This document shows positions 1-6,443 of a DNA stretch of 9,147 nt, piece after piece. The notes below the pieces were generated by a model, which saw nothing but the letters and a program-made list of their open reading frames with translations, ran no database searches and was not told the DNA's origin. Numbering within the stretch: position 1 is the stretch's first letter; each line of letters starts with the position of its first letter. This stretch comes from Oscillospiraceae bacterium (GTDB lineage Bacteria; Bacillota_A; Clostridia; Oscillospirales; Oscillospiraceae): contig JAGAFT010000128.1 in assembly GCA_017627975.1 (NCBI GenBank), positions 1 to 9,147 on the forward strand. The letters run 5' to 3'. The position numbers and the translations under genes were made by a program.

Positions 1-64
1 AGGACATCAACATCATCTTGATTGTTTTTGTACCTCTGCGTCTTTTGATGCAGAGGTTTTCTTT
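1..64 (+). promoter_or_regulatory. 3' end of ribosomal L10 leader (partial)
   Basis: The window opens inside the untranslated region of rplJ. In Firmicutes this region normally forms the L10 leader, an RNA bound by the L10-L12 complex that lets the stalk proteins repress their own synthesis. Only the 3' end is present, so the L10-binding kink-turn part cannot be seen. What is visible is the closing hairpin with its T-rich tail just ahead of rplJ, in the position expected for this leader. The assignment rests on position and the hairpin. A covariance-model search with the preceding bases would settle it. Confidence 0.6.
32..64 (+). terminator. Leader attenuator/terminator hairpin before rplJ
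   Basis: An 8-bp stem, ACCTCTGC (32-39) pairing with GCAGAGGT (50-57), closes a 10-nt loop and is followed by a T-rich run (TTTTCTTT). This is a rho-independent terminator shape lying about 40 bp before the rplJ start. It most likely acts as the attenuator of the L10 leader: when excess L10-L12 binds upstream, transcription would stop here. It could also simply end an upstream gene such as rplA, which usually precedes rplJ but is not in this window. Confidence 0.7.
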
Positions 65-100
65 ATGAGCGTGAGTTCAAGTGTGGAGGTGAAATCACAC

Positions 101-628
101 ATGCCAAACGCAAAGGTTCTCAGCGAAAAGCAGGCGATCGTTGCCGCTCTGGCCGAACGCATCAAGAACGCAGGTTCCGGTATCCTGGTGGACTATAAGG
201 GAATCACCGTCGAGGAAGACACCGCTCTGCGTACCGAAATGCGCAAGGAATCCGTCGAGTACACCGTCGTCAAGAACACGCTGACCAGAAAGGCTCTGGA
301 CTCCCTGGGAATGGAAGGTCTCGACCACGTTCTCAACGGCACCACCTCTCTGGCTACCGCCGCAAGCGATCCCATCGCTCCGTTCCGCATCGTTACCGAC
401 TATTCCAAGAAGCTCGGTGACCGCTTCAACGTCAAGGCCGCGTTCATGGAGGGCAAGATCCTCAATGAGCAGGAAATCGCAGAGATTTCCGCGCTGCCCG
501 GCAAGGATGCGCTGTATGCAAAGGTTCTGGGCACCATGATCGCTCCGATCACGGGTCTTGCCGTTTGCCTCGGTCAGATCCTGGAACAGAAGGGCGGCTC
601 TCTCGAAGCCCCCGAAGCTGCTGAATAA
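101..628 (+). CDS. rplJ: 50S ribosomal protein L10
   Basis: This is L10, the base of the ribosomal stalk. It binds 23S rRNA through its N-terminal domain and carries L7/L12 dimers on its C-terminal helix, which helps recruit translation GTPases. The 175-residue product has typical L10 features: an N-terminal segment [11 protein letters not shown], the [11 protein letters not shown] stretch near residues 29-39, the [11 protein letters not shown] segment, and an Ala/Glu-rich C terminus after the L7/L12-binding helix. I chose the ATG at 101 because GGAGG lies at 85-89, while the in-frame ATG at 65 has no Shine-Dalgarno and would add 12 atypical residues. rplL follows after 32 bp, presumably in the same transcript, and both are probably controlled by the leader upstream. 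Confidence 0.97.
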   Translation: MPNAKVLSEKQAIVAALAERIKNAGSGILVDYKGITVEEDTALRTEMRKESVEYTVVKNTLTRKALDSLGMEGLDHVLNGTTSLATAASDPIAPFRIVTDYSKKLGDRFNVKAAFMEGKILNEQEIAEISALPGKDALYAKVLGTMIAPITGLAVCLGQILEQKGGSLEAPEAAE

Positions 629-660
629 GCAGGAACACTATTTTATTGGAGGAAATTACA

Positions 661-1032
661 ATGAGTGAAAAAATCACTGCCATGATCGAAGAGATCAAGG
701 GTCTTTCCGTTCTGGAGCTCGCTGAGCTCGTTCATGCCCTCGAGGACACCTTCGGTGTCTCCGCCGCCGCTGTTGCCGCTCCTGCTGCCGGTGCCGCCGC
801 TGGCCCGGTCGTGGAAGAGAAGACCGAGTTCGACGTCGTTATGACCGACTTCGGTGCTGAGAAGATCAAGGTCATCAAGGAAGTCCGTGCCATCACCGGT
901 CTCGGCCTGGCCGATGCCAAGGCTCTGGTCGAAGGCGTTCCCGCCAAGATCAAGGAAGCCGTCTCCAAGGAAGATGCGGAAGCCCTCAAGGCCCAGCTCG
1001 AAGCTGTTGGCGCGAAGGTCGAGCTCAAGTAA
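661..1032 (+). CDS. rplL: 50S ribosomal protein L7/L12
   Basis: This is L7/L12, the multicopy flexible stalk protein that contacts EF-Tu, EF-G and other factors. The 123-residue product has the full layout: an N-terminal dimerisation and L10-binding helical region (about 1-33), an Ala/Pro/Gly-rich hinge (about 34-52, [14 protein letters not shown]) and the globular C-terminal domain (about 53-123) with [19 protein letters not shown] and a C-terminal VELK. GGAGG at 648-652, 8 nt before the ATG, fixes the start; an earlier in-frame start at 646 would consume the ribosome binding site. It is the second gene of the rplJ-rplL pair. Unusually, rpoB does not follow; the next gene is yceD under its own promoter. 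Confidence 0.98.
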   Translation: MSEKITAMIEEIKGLSVLELAELVHALEDTFGVSAAAVAAPAAGAAAGPVVEEKTEFDVVMTDFGAEKIKVIKEVRAITGLGLADAKALVEGVPAKIKEAVSKEDAEALKAQLEAVGAKVELK

Positions 1033-1055
1033 GCACGCCCTGTCGAGTCTCTTTC

Positions 1056-1089
1056 GAAACGGCACAGCCGTCCGGTTTTGTGCCGTTTC
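1056..1089 (+). terminator. Hairpin after rplL, probable terminator or processing site
   Basis: A perfect 11-bp inverted repeat, GAAACGGCACA (1056-1066) with TGTGCCGTTTC (1079-1089), has a 12-nt loop and lies 23 bp past the rplL stop. There is no T-run directly after the stem; the nearest (TTTTTT) is about 30 bp further on. It is therefore not a canonical intrinsic terminator. Given its position before a fresh promoter it may still end or trim the rplJL transcript. Confidence 0.55.
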
Positions 1090-1127
1090 AGCGAAGGCTC
1101 TCCCCCTTGTTCCGGACCTTTTTTCGG

Positions 1128-1156
1128 TTGACAAGCTTTTCGCCTTCAACTATAAT
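1128..1156 (+). promoter_or_regulatory. Consensus housekeeping promoter for yceD-rpmF
   Basis: TTGACA (1128-1133) and TATAAT (1151-1156) are both exact matches to the housekeeping sigma factor consensus, separated by exactly 17 bp. The predicted transcription start, around 1163, leaves a leader of roughly 28 nt before the yceD ATG, enough for its ribosome binding site. This suggests strong, largely constitutive transcription of yceD and rpmF, independent of rplJL. Confidence 0.9.
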
Positions 1157-1190
1157 GTTTTAGACTTTGCACAGAGCGAGGTACTGTTAC

Positions 1191-1688
1191 ATGCGGCTTG
1201 ATCTGCGAGAGCTGATTGTCAATCCCGAGCGCCGTCTTCCGTTCCATCTGGAGCTGGAGACCGGTGATCTGGACTTTCCGTCGGTGCGGAAATATCTCCG
1301 TCCGCCTGTTGCGGACGGCGTCGTGTCGAACGAAGCCGGAATCCTGCACATGCGCGGTACGATTACAGCCGAAATGCTGTGTGTCTGTGACCGCTGCGGT
1401 CAGGAGTTTGAGAGCATAAAAGAAACTGCTGTCGATGCCGTTCTGGTCGAAGAAGAGAGCGAGGATAATCCCGAGCTCTTTGTCCTCGAGGGAACGGAGA
1501 TCGACGCACAGGAGGTCTTGTCTACCTGCTTCATTCTGGACATGGAGACAAAGTTCCTCTGCCGGGAGGATTGCAAGGGCCTTTGCGCCCGCTGCGGCAA
1601 GAATCTGAACCTGGGTCCCTGCGGCTGCGGGAAAGAAATTGATCCAAGATTTGCTGTACTTGAGCAGTTGTTGGATAAATCATTATAA
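1191..1688 (+). CDS. yceD: YceD family (DUF177) protein, 23S rRNA accumulation factor
   Basis: This is a DUF177/YceD protein, a family usually encoded next to rpmF and reported to be needed for normal 23S rRNA accumulation in bacteria and plastids. The biochemical activity is not clear. The 165-residue product shows two cysteine clusters typical of the Gram-positive type: CVCDRC at 64-69, then C124, C128, C132, C135, C144 and C146 in the stretch starting FLCREDCKGLC. They probably bind zinc. The C-terminal DPRFAVLEQLL is the conserved family ending. The ATG at 1191 is supported by a GAGGT site at 1178-1182; the in-frame TTG upstream lies only about 4 bp past the predicted transcription start and has no room for a ribosome site. 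rpmF follows 48 bp downstream. Confidence 0.92.
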   Translation: MRLDLRELIVNPERRLPFHLELETGDLDFPSVRKYLRPPVADGVVSNEAGILHMRGTITAEMLCVCDRCGQEFESIKETAVDAVLVEEESEDNPELFVLEGTEIDAQEVLSTCFILDMETKFLCREDCKGLCARCGKNLNLGPCGCGKEIDPRFAVLEQLLDKSL

Positions 1689-1736
1689 GGAGAATCGAGC
1701 TGCTCAAAACAGCTGTGATCAGGAGGTGTCAACAAC

Positions 1737-1925
1737 ATGGCAGTCCCAAAAGGAAAAGTCTCGAGACAGAGACGTGATAAGAGGCGCTCTTCCGTTTGGA
1801 AGCTCACCGCTCCCCAACTGGTAGCATGCCCCAACTGCGGCGAACTGGTTATGCCTCACCGCGCTTGCCCGGCTTGCGGACAGTATAACGGCCGTACGGT
1901 CATCAACGTAGAAGAGAGCAAGTAA
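1737..1925 (+). CDS. rpmF: 50S ribosomal protein L32, zinc-binding form
   Basis: This is L32, a small protein of the large ribosomal subunit. The 62-residue product starts MAVPKGKVSRQRRDKRRS, the usual basic L32 N terminus, and carries two CxxC pairs (C31/C34 and C44/C47). It is thus the zinc-binding C+ form rather than the zinc-independent paralogue made under zinc limitation. AGGAGGTG at 1721-1728 places the start firmly. Gene order yceD-rpmF is conserved in many bacteria. A short 5-bp inverted repeat (1698-1702 with 1710-1714) precedes the ribosome site, but I assign no role to it. Confidence 0.97.
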   Translation: MAVPKGKVSRQRRDKRRSSVWKLTAPQLVACPNCGELVMPHRACPACGQYNGRTVINVEESK

Positions 1926-1932
1926 GATTTTA

Positions 1933-1968
1933 GAGGAGGAGGGCTTCGCCTTTCCTCCTTTGTTATTT
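1933..1968 (+). terminator. Intrinsic terminator after rpmF
   Basis: A GC-rich stem with arms AGGAGGAGGGC (1934 to about 1944) and GCCTTTCCTCCT (about 1948-1959), a very small loop and one bulged base, is followed by TTGTTATTT. It begins eight bases after the rpmF stop and probably ends the yceD-rpmF transcript. Confidence 0.8.
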
Positions 1969-1985
1969 CTGCCGTTTATCAGGAT

Positions 1986-2010
1986 CTCTCCCCGCCGCGG
2001 GTGGGGAGAG
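1986..2010. repeat. GC-rich palindromic hairpin upstream of the DUF512 gene
   Basis: CTCTCCCCGCC (1986-1996) pairs with GGTGGGGAGAG (2000-2010) over a 3-nt GCG loop, an 11-bp stem containing one G-T wobble. There is no T-run on either side, so it is not an obvious terminator. Its design resembles the hairpin at 3461-3487: both have CCCC, a purine, C residues, a GC-plus-purine loop, then G residues, T and GGGG. It may belong to a dispersed palindromic repeat family or act as an RNA structure in the leader of the next gene. Confidence 0.6.
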
Positions 2011-2046
2011 CCTTGGCATACATTTTGGTGAACACGATTGAACACT

Positions 2047-3408
2047 ATGGAGAATGTGATCCGCAGCATCGACCCGGGCAGCCCTCTGGAAAAACGGGCC
2101 GCCGTCGGTGACCGGCTTCTCAGCATCAACGGAAAACGCATCCTCGACGTCCTCGACTATAAGTTCTATGCCTATGACCGTGATCTGCATCTGCAGCTCG
2201 CCCGTCCGGACGGGACGGAATACCGGCTGCATGTTCACAAGCCCGAAGGCGGAGATCTCGGTCTGGATTTTGAAAGCTATCTGATGGACAGGCCGCGCTC
2301 CTGCGCGAACAACTGTGTCTTCTGCTTCATTGACCAGCTTCCGAAGGGCATGCGCCCGACCATGTACTTCAAGGACGACGACGCCCGGCTGAGCTTTCTG
2401 CTGGGGAACTATATTACCCTGACCAATCTCTCCCCAAGGGAGATCGACCGCATCATCGCCCTGCACGTGAGTCCGGTAAATGTTTCGGTCCATACGATGA
2501 ACCCGGAGCTGCGCGTGCGCATGCTGCGCAATCCCCGGGCCGGAGAGAGCATCCGCACCATGAAGCGTCTGGCGGAAGCGGGCATCGTGATGAACTGTCA
2601 GATTGTCTGCTGTCCCGGCCTCAACGATGAGGAGGAGCTGGACTACAGCATGCGGGAACTTGCCGCGCTCTACCCCGCGGTTCACAGTGTTTCCATCGTG
2701 CCGGTGGGCCTCACGCGCTACCGCGAGGGGCTTTATCCCCTGCGTCCCTTTACGCCGGAACACGCGGCGCACACCATCGATCAGGTCACCGCCTTCGGTG
2801 ACCGCTGTCTCAGGGAACTCGGCTCGCGTATTTTCTTCTGCGGGGACGAGCTCTATCTGAAGGCGGGACGCGACTTTCCGCCGGATGAGTTTTATGAAGA
2901 ATATACCCAGTTGGAAAACGGCATCGGCATGCTTCGTCTGCTGGAGACGGAATTTTCCTCGGCCCTGCGTCTCTCCGACGATCCCGGTCCGCTGCGCTGC
3001 AGCATCGCGACGGGGCTGGCCGCGGCTCCCTGGCTGCAGATGCTGATGGACCGCGCCATGGCGCAGTATCCCGGGCTGCAGGTCCGTGTCTATCCGATTG
3101 TAAATGATTTTTTCGGTCATCAGATCACCGTCGCCGGTCTCATCACCGGCCAGGATCTGATCGCCCAGCTCCGCGGGAAAGATCTGGGCGAGCGTCTCCT
3201 GATCTCGCAGAACATGCTGCGCCGGCAGGAGCTGGACTTTCTTGACGACACAAGCCTGGCCCAGGCCGAAGAAGAGCTGGGTGTGCCGGTCATCCCGGTG
3301 GAATCCGACGGTTTTGCCCTCTGGGACGCGGTCTGCGGCCTCGCGCCCGAGCCTTCCGCCCCCCATATACCGGAAGAATCCACGGAATACTACGTATATA
3401 ACCAATAA
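2047..3408 (+). CDS. DUF512 family protein with PDZ and radical-SAM-like Fe-S region
   Basis: This is a DUF512 (putative Fe-S oxidoreductase) protein of unknown function. About 453 residues: a PDZ-like N-terminal region (about 1-65, with DPGSP and GDRLLSING), then CANNCVFCFIDQLPKGMR with C86, C90 and C93 in the CX3CX2C spacing of a radical-SAM [4Fe-4S] cluster, a TIM-barrel-like middle, and the C-terminal DUF512 region (about 285-432) with FFGHQITVAGLITGQDL. The family is common in Clostridia and often lies beside der, as here. The start is uncertain. The ATG at 2047 has no clear Shine-Dalgarno. A TTG at 2038 has a weak GGTGA 6 nt before it and would add three residues. No promoter is recognisable in front, so readthrough from upstream is possible. 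Substrate and reaction cannot be inferred. Confidence 0.93.
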   Translation: MENVIRSIDPGSPLEKRAAVGDRLLSINGKRILDVLDYKFYAYDRDLHLQLARPDGTEYRLHVHKPEGGDLGLDFESYLMDRPRSCANNCVFCFIDQLPKGMRPTMYFKDDDARLSFLLGNYITLTNLSPREIDRIIALHVSPVNVSVHTMNPELRVRMLRNPRAGESIRTMKRLAEAGIVMNCQIVCCPGLNDEEELDYSMRELAALYPAVHSVSIVPVGLTRYREGLYPLRPFTPEHAAHTIDQVTAFGDRCLRELGSRIFFCGDELYLKAGRDFPPDEFYEEYTQLENGIGMLRLLETEFSSALRLSDDPGPLRCSIATGLAAAPWLQMLMDRAMAQYPGLQVRVYPIVNDFFGHQITVAGLITGQDLIAQLRGKDLGERLLISQNMLRRQELDFLDDTSLAQAEEELGVPVIPVESDGFALWDAVCGLAPEPSAPHIPEESTEYYVYNQ

Positions 3409-3414
3409 TCCTTT

Positions 3415-3463
3415 TTCGGAGAGAGCTCAGGCCGAGACCGCTTGTTGCCTTCTTCTCTCCGAA
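3415..3463 (+). other. Long inverted repeat in the DUF512-der intergenic region
   Basis: TTCGGAGAGA (3415-3424) is an exact inverted repeat of TCTCTCCGAA (3454-3463). Inside, AGGC (3429-3432) can pair with GCCT (3447-3450), extending the helix across internal loops. The last three bases are shared with the next hairpin (3461-3487), so the two structures compete at their junction. No T-run follows, so a simple terminator is unlikely. It may be an RNA leader structure of der or part of an inserted element. Confidence 0.55.
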
Positions 3464-3537
3464 CCCCACCCCGCAGGGGTGGGGTTCCGGTCTATACTTT
3501 TTATGGAGGTACCCAAATGTCAAGACCGCTTGTTGCC
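3435..3537 (+). repeat. 15-nt direct repeat: start of der echoed upstream
   Basis: AGACCGCTTGTTGCC occurs at 3435-3449 and again at 3523-3537, 88 bp apart. The second copy is codons 3-7 of der. The first lies inside the intergenic inverted repeat and, read in the matching frame, would also encode RPLVA, but it has no start codon or ribosome site. The hairpin at 3461-3487 and the der ribosome binding site lie between the copies. It looks like a small duplication. Confidence 0.75.
3461..3487. repeat. GC-rich palindromic hairpin upstream of der
   Basis: GAACCCCACCCC (3461-3472) pairs perfectly with GGGGTGGGGTTC (3476-3487) across the loop GCA, a 12-bp GC-rich stem. It ends 17 bp before the der ribosome binding site (3505-3510). 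The shape matches the element at 1986-2010, with an A-T pair here where the other has a G-T wobble. There is no T-tract after it. It is either a mobile-type palindromic repeat or an mRNA structure near the der start. Confidence 0.65.
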
Positions 3538-4842
3538 ATCGTCGGGAGACCGAATGTCGGAAAGTCCATGCTCTTTAACAAGCTGGTCGGACAGCGTCTC
3601 TCCATCGTCGAAGACACCCCCGGCGTCACCCGGGACCGGCTCTATGCCTCCGCCGAGTGGCGCGGCCGGACCTTTGACCTTGTCGATACCGGCGGCATTG
3701 AGCCCAGCACCGACAGCGAGATCCTGCTCTTCATGCGCGAGCAGGCCCAGATCGCCATTGACGCCGCCACCGTTATTATCCTTGTGACCGACATCCGCAC
3801 CGGCGTCACCGCCGCGGACGAGGATGTCGCCACCATGCTCCAGCGCTCCCGCAAGCCCGTAGTCCTCGCCGTCAACAAAGCGGATTCCACCGGCGCCACC
3901 GACCCGACGCTCTATGAGTTCTATTCCCTCGGTCTGGGCGATCCCATCGCCGTCTCCGCGGTCCACGGTCACGGCACCGGAGACCTGCTTGACGCCTGCT
4001 TCGAGTATTTCCCCGAGGAAGAGGAAGAAGACACCGACGACGACGTGATCCACGTTGCCGTGATCGGCAAGCCGAACGTCGGCAAGTCTTCCCTCATCAA
4101 CCGCATCCTCGGCGAGAAGCGCGTGATTGTCTCGGACCTTGCCGGGACCACCCGTGACGCGGTCGACACGCCGTTTGAAAACCAGTACGGCAAGTACGTC
4201 TTCATCGACACCGCCGGCATCCGCCGCAAATCCCGCGTGGAAGAGCGGGTGGAGAAATTCTCCGTCATGCGCGCCCAGCTCGCCATTGAGCGTGCCGACG
4301 TCTGCCTGATCCTCATCGACGGCCGGGACGGCGTCACCGAACAGGACACCAAGATCGCCGGTCTCGCCCACGAAGCGGGTAAAGCCAGCATCATCGTTGT
4401 GAACAAGTGGGACCTGGTCGAGAAAGAGACCGGCACCCTGGAGAAGATGCGCAAGGATGTCATGCGCGATCTGAGCTTCATGAGCTACGCGCCCATCGTC
4501 TTCATCTCCGCCCTCACCGGCCAGCGCACTGAAAAGCTCTTCGAGCTCATCAACTATGTCAACGAGCAGAGCTGCATGCGCATCACCACCGGCATGCTCA
4601 ACAGCGTCCTTGCCGACGCCCAGGTCCGGGTGCAGCCGCCCACGGACAAGGGCCGCCGCCTGAAGATCTATTACATGACCCAGACCGGCATCAAGCCGCC
4701 CTGCTTCGTGGTTTTCTGCAACTCCCGCGAGCTGTTCCACTTCTCCTATCAGCGCTACATCGAAAACCAGATTCGTTCGGTCTTTGGCCTTGAGGGTACG
4801 CCGGTCCATCTCATCGTCCGGCAGAAGGGAGATCAGGAATGA
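3517..4842 (+). CDS. der: Ribosome-assembly GTPase Der (EngA)
   Basis: Der is an essential GTPase with two G domains that helps mature the 50S subunit. The 441-residue product is of usual length. The first G domain has GRPNVGKS (10-17), the DTPGVTRD switch region and NKAD (120-123). The second has GKPNVGKS (184-191), a TTRDAVDTP segment, DTAGIRRK and NKWD (296-299). The C-terminal KH-like RNA-binding domain (about 355-438) contains RLKIYYMTQTG and FVVFCNS. An acidic linker joins the two G domains (about 168-178, EEEEEDTDDD). GGAGGT at 3505-3510 fixes the ATG at 3517; the frame is open further upstream, but only through the hairpin region. The stop overlaps the next start as ATGA, indicating translational coupling with the PlsY-like gene. 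Confidence 0.98.
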   Translation: MSRPLVAIVGRPNVGKSMLFNKLVGQRLSIVEDTPGVTRDRLYASAEWRGRTFDLVDTGGIEPSTDSEILLFMREQAQIAIDAATVIILVTDIRTGVTAADEDVATMLQRSRKPVVLAVNKADSTGATDPTLYEFYSLGLGDPIAVSAVHGHGTGDLLDACFEYFPEEEEEDTDDDVIHVAVIGKPNVGKSSLINRILGEKRVIVSDLAGTTRDAVDTPFENQYGKYVFIDTAGIRRKSRVEERVEKFSVMRAQLAIERADVCLILIDGRDGVTEQDTKIAGLAHEAGKASIIVVNKWDLVEKETGTLEKMRKDVMRDLSFMSYAPIVFISALTGQRTEKLFELINYVNEQSCMRITTGMLNSVLADAQVRVQPPTDKGRRLKIYYMTQTGIKPPCFVVFCNSRELFHFSYQRYIENQIRSVFGLEGTPVHLIVRQKGDQE

Positions 4843-5486
4843 TCGGCTACTGGATTCTGCTGCTGATCATCGCGTTCATCGCCTACAACTTCGGCAGCAT
4901 CAGCACGCTCTCCATTGCCTCGGTCTTTGTGTTCCATCGGGACCTGCACCGGATCGGGAAGAAGCGCATGTTCATCTCGAACTTCCGCCGCCTCTTCGGT
5001 TATACCGGCTTTCTGAAGCTCCTGCTGGTGGAGCTGATCCGCGACTTTGTGCCGATTCTGCTGGGCGGCATTCTGATGAGCTTCAAGGAGCACGCAGATA
5101 TCGGCATGGCCTTTGCGGGCTTCTGCCTGGTGCTGGGCCGGCTTTTCCCGGTCTATAACCGCTTCCGCGGCAGCTATGCCACCATCTGTCTCGCGGCCAC
5201 CATGCTCTGCGCGGACTTCTCCCTCGGCATCGCCACCGTCCTTGTCGCCGCCGCGGTGACCTGGTTCTCAAGATATTTGGCCCTCGGCGCCATCTCCGGT
5301 GCCCTCGCGGCCATTCTCGTTGCGGTTCTTGTCGTGGACGACCGTCTGCTCACCATGCTTCTCGTGCTGACGGCGGGCATCGTCCTTCTGAAAAACCTTC
5401 CGGCAATCCCCCGCATCTCCAGGAAAACGGAAATGCGGATGAGCCTTGAGGAAGACATCAGCTACAAGTTCGATGAAACGTTCTGA
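4839..5486 (+). CDS. PlsY-like integral membrane protein with degenerate acyltransferase motifs
   Basis: This resembles PlsY, the membrane acyl-phosphate:glycerol-3-phosphate acyltransferase, and sits directly after der, a common place for plsY in Clostridia. The 215-residue product is mostly hydrophobic with about five to six membrane segments, and PlsY landmarks align without gaps. Many key residues differ. Motif 1 (usual GSGNxGxTNxxR) reads GKKRMFISNFRR at 40-51, keeping only G, N48 and an Arg. Motif 2 (usual GHxFPxFxxFKGGKGVAT) reads GRLFPVYNRFRGS from residue 100, losing the His and the GGKG run. Motif 3 keeps R192 and E198 but lacks the usual His, Asn and Gly. It may be an inactive or repurposed PlsY paralogue, so I withhold the symbol. 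The start overlaps der by 4 nt, and the next gene begins 14 nt before this stop. The motif comparison relies on my memory of the family consensus. Confidence 0.8.
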   Translation: MIGYWILLLIIAFIAYNFGSISTLSIASVFVFHRDLHRIGKKRMFISNFRRLFGYTGFLKLLLVELIRDFVPILLGGILMSFKEHADIGMAFAGFCLVLGRLFPVYNRFRGSYATICLAATMLCADFSLGIATVLVAAAVTWFSRYLALGAISGALAAILVAVLVVDDRLLTMLLVLTAGIVLLKNLPAIPRISRKTEMRMSLEEDISYKFDETF

Positions 5487-6324
5487 TCCCCCAAAAAACA
5501 AATCCTTCCGTACGGAGATTATCCTGACCGTGCTGCTGGTGGTCCTGACGATCGCCTCGGGCTTTCTGATTCAGGTGCTTCTGCAGATTCAGGAAAACCG
5601 CCGCGCCGAACAGCGCGCCGGGCTCCTGATGACGGATACGCTGGAAGAATTCTCGGCCTATGCCTGGAATGAGCATGCCCGCAACGCGAAGGGAATCAAA
5701 AGCCTGGAGGGGCTCCCCGGGCGGAAGCAGAAGCGTCTGGACGATCTCCAGCTTGACCTTCTGACCGTCGTGAGCGCGGCCTCCCCTCTGCAGGAGGGCT
5801 ATGTGCCGAAGCTCGACACCGTCATCGAGGAATACCAGCTGGATGCGCGCTGCGCCTCTATCTGCTGGGACATGATGCAGGACTGCCGCGCCGAGAACGC
5901 GGGCTTCCCCATGATCTGCTCCGCCTACCGCACCCAGGAGTTCCAGCAGGAGCTCTTTGACAACAAGGTTGTCCGCGTCATGCAGGAACGCTACTGCAGC
6001 CTGGAAGAGGCCACGGCCCTGGCCGCCGAAGAGGTCGCCTACCCCGGCACCAGCGAGCACCAGCTCGGTCTGGCCGCCGACATCATCGACGAGACCTATC
6101 CCTATCTCACCGAATGGCAGGAGACCACCGGAACCCAGAAGTGGCTGAAGGAGCATGCCGCCGATTACGGCTTTATCCTCCGCTATCCCCCCGAGAGCAG
6201 CGACATCACCGGCATCATCTATGAGCCCTGGCACTATCGCTATGTGGGTGAAAAGTTCGCCCATGAGATCACCAACAGGGGCCTGACCCTGGAGGAATAC
6301 GTCGCCTGGCGCAGGGGAAGATAA
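5473..6324 (+). CDS. Membrane-anchored D-alanyl-D-alanine carboxypeptidase, VanY/M15B family
   Basis: This is probably a zinc D,D-carboxypeptidase that trims the terminal D-Ala from peptidoglycan stem peptides outside the membrane. The 283-residue product has a short basic N terminus, one membrane anchor (about 14-37), a polar helical stalk (about 38-120) and an M15B catalytic domain. Key parts are SAYRT (150-154), SEHQLGLAAD with zinc ligands H196 and D203, and EPWHYRYVG with the catalytic E251 and zinc ligand H254. All expected catalytic residues are present, so it should be active. The ATG at 5473 lies inside the end of the PlsY-like gene. No good Shine-Dalgarno is close (GAGGA is about 20 nt upstream), so translation is probably coupled. 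Nothing nearby (vanH, vanA, vanX, vanRS) suggests glycopeptide resistance; ordinary wall remodelling is more likely. Confidence 0.92.
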   Translation: MKRSDPPKNKSFRTEIILTVLLVVLTIASGFLIQVLLQIQENRRAEQRAGLLMTDTLEEFSAYAWNEHARNAKGIKSLEGLPGRKQKRLDDLQLDLLTVVSAASPLQEGYVPKLDTVIEEYQLDARCASICWDMMQDCRAENAGFPMICSAYRTQEFQQELFDNKVVRVMQERYCSLEEATALAAEEVAYPGTSEHQLGLAADIIDETYPYLTEWQETTGTQKWLKEHAADYGFILRYPPESSDITGIIYEPWHYRYVGEKFAHEITNRGLTLEEYVAWRRGR

Positions 6325-6355
6325 GTTTAAATCGCATCCTGTTTCAATTGACAGA

Positions 6356-6405
6356 CGCCCCGGAAGTCCGTTTCCCTGACGGACTTCCGGGGCGCTTTTC
6401 ATTTC
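6356..6405 (+). terminator. Strong intrinsic terminator after the vanY-type gene
   Basis: A perfect 15-bp stem, CGCCCCGGAAGTCCG (6356-6370) with CGGACTTCCGGGGCG (6380-6394), closes a 9-nt loop and is followed by CTTTTCATTTCTTT. It ends the + strand operon 32 bp after the stop codon. It sits between convergent genes and might also stop the - strand transcript, but the T-tract is only on the + side. Confidence 0.9.
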
Positions 6406-6443
6406 TTTGTTCTTATTCCGCCGGCACCCGGCGCGTTTTTTCT

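Noticed and set aside
65..100. N-terminal extension of L10 from the ATG at 65
   Set aside because: It has no Shine-Dalgarno of its own, and the GGAGG at 85-89 clearly serves the ATG at 101, which gives the normal L10 start.
2013..2046. Promoter directly before the DUF512 gene (TTGGCA at 2013-2018)
   Set aside because: No acceptable -10 is found at 16-18 bp, and the position would leave no leader before the start codon.
1963..3405. 480-codon - strand open frame opposite the DUF512 gene
   Set aside because: Its composition is that of an antisense shadow (His/Arg/Gln-rich) and it has no domain. The + strand protein has clear PDZ, Fe-S and DUF512 motifs.
3520..4809. 429-codon - strand open frame opposite der
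   Set aside because: It mirrors der's GC-biased third codon positions and has no recognisable family; der is unambiguous.
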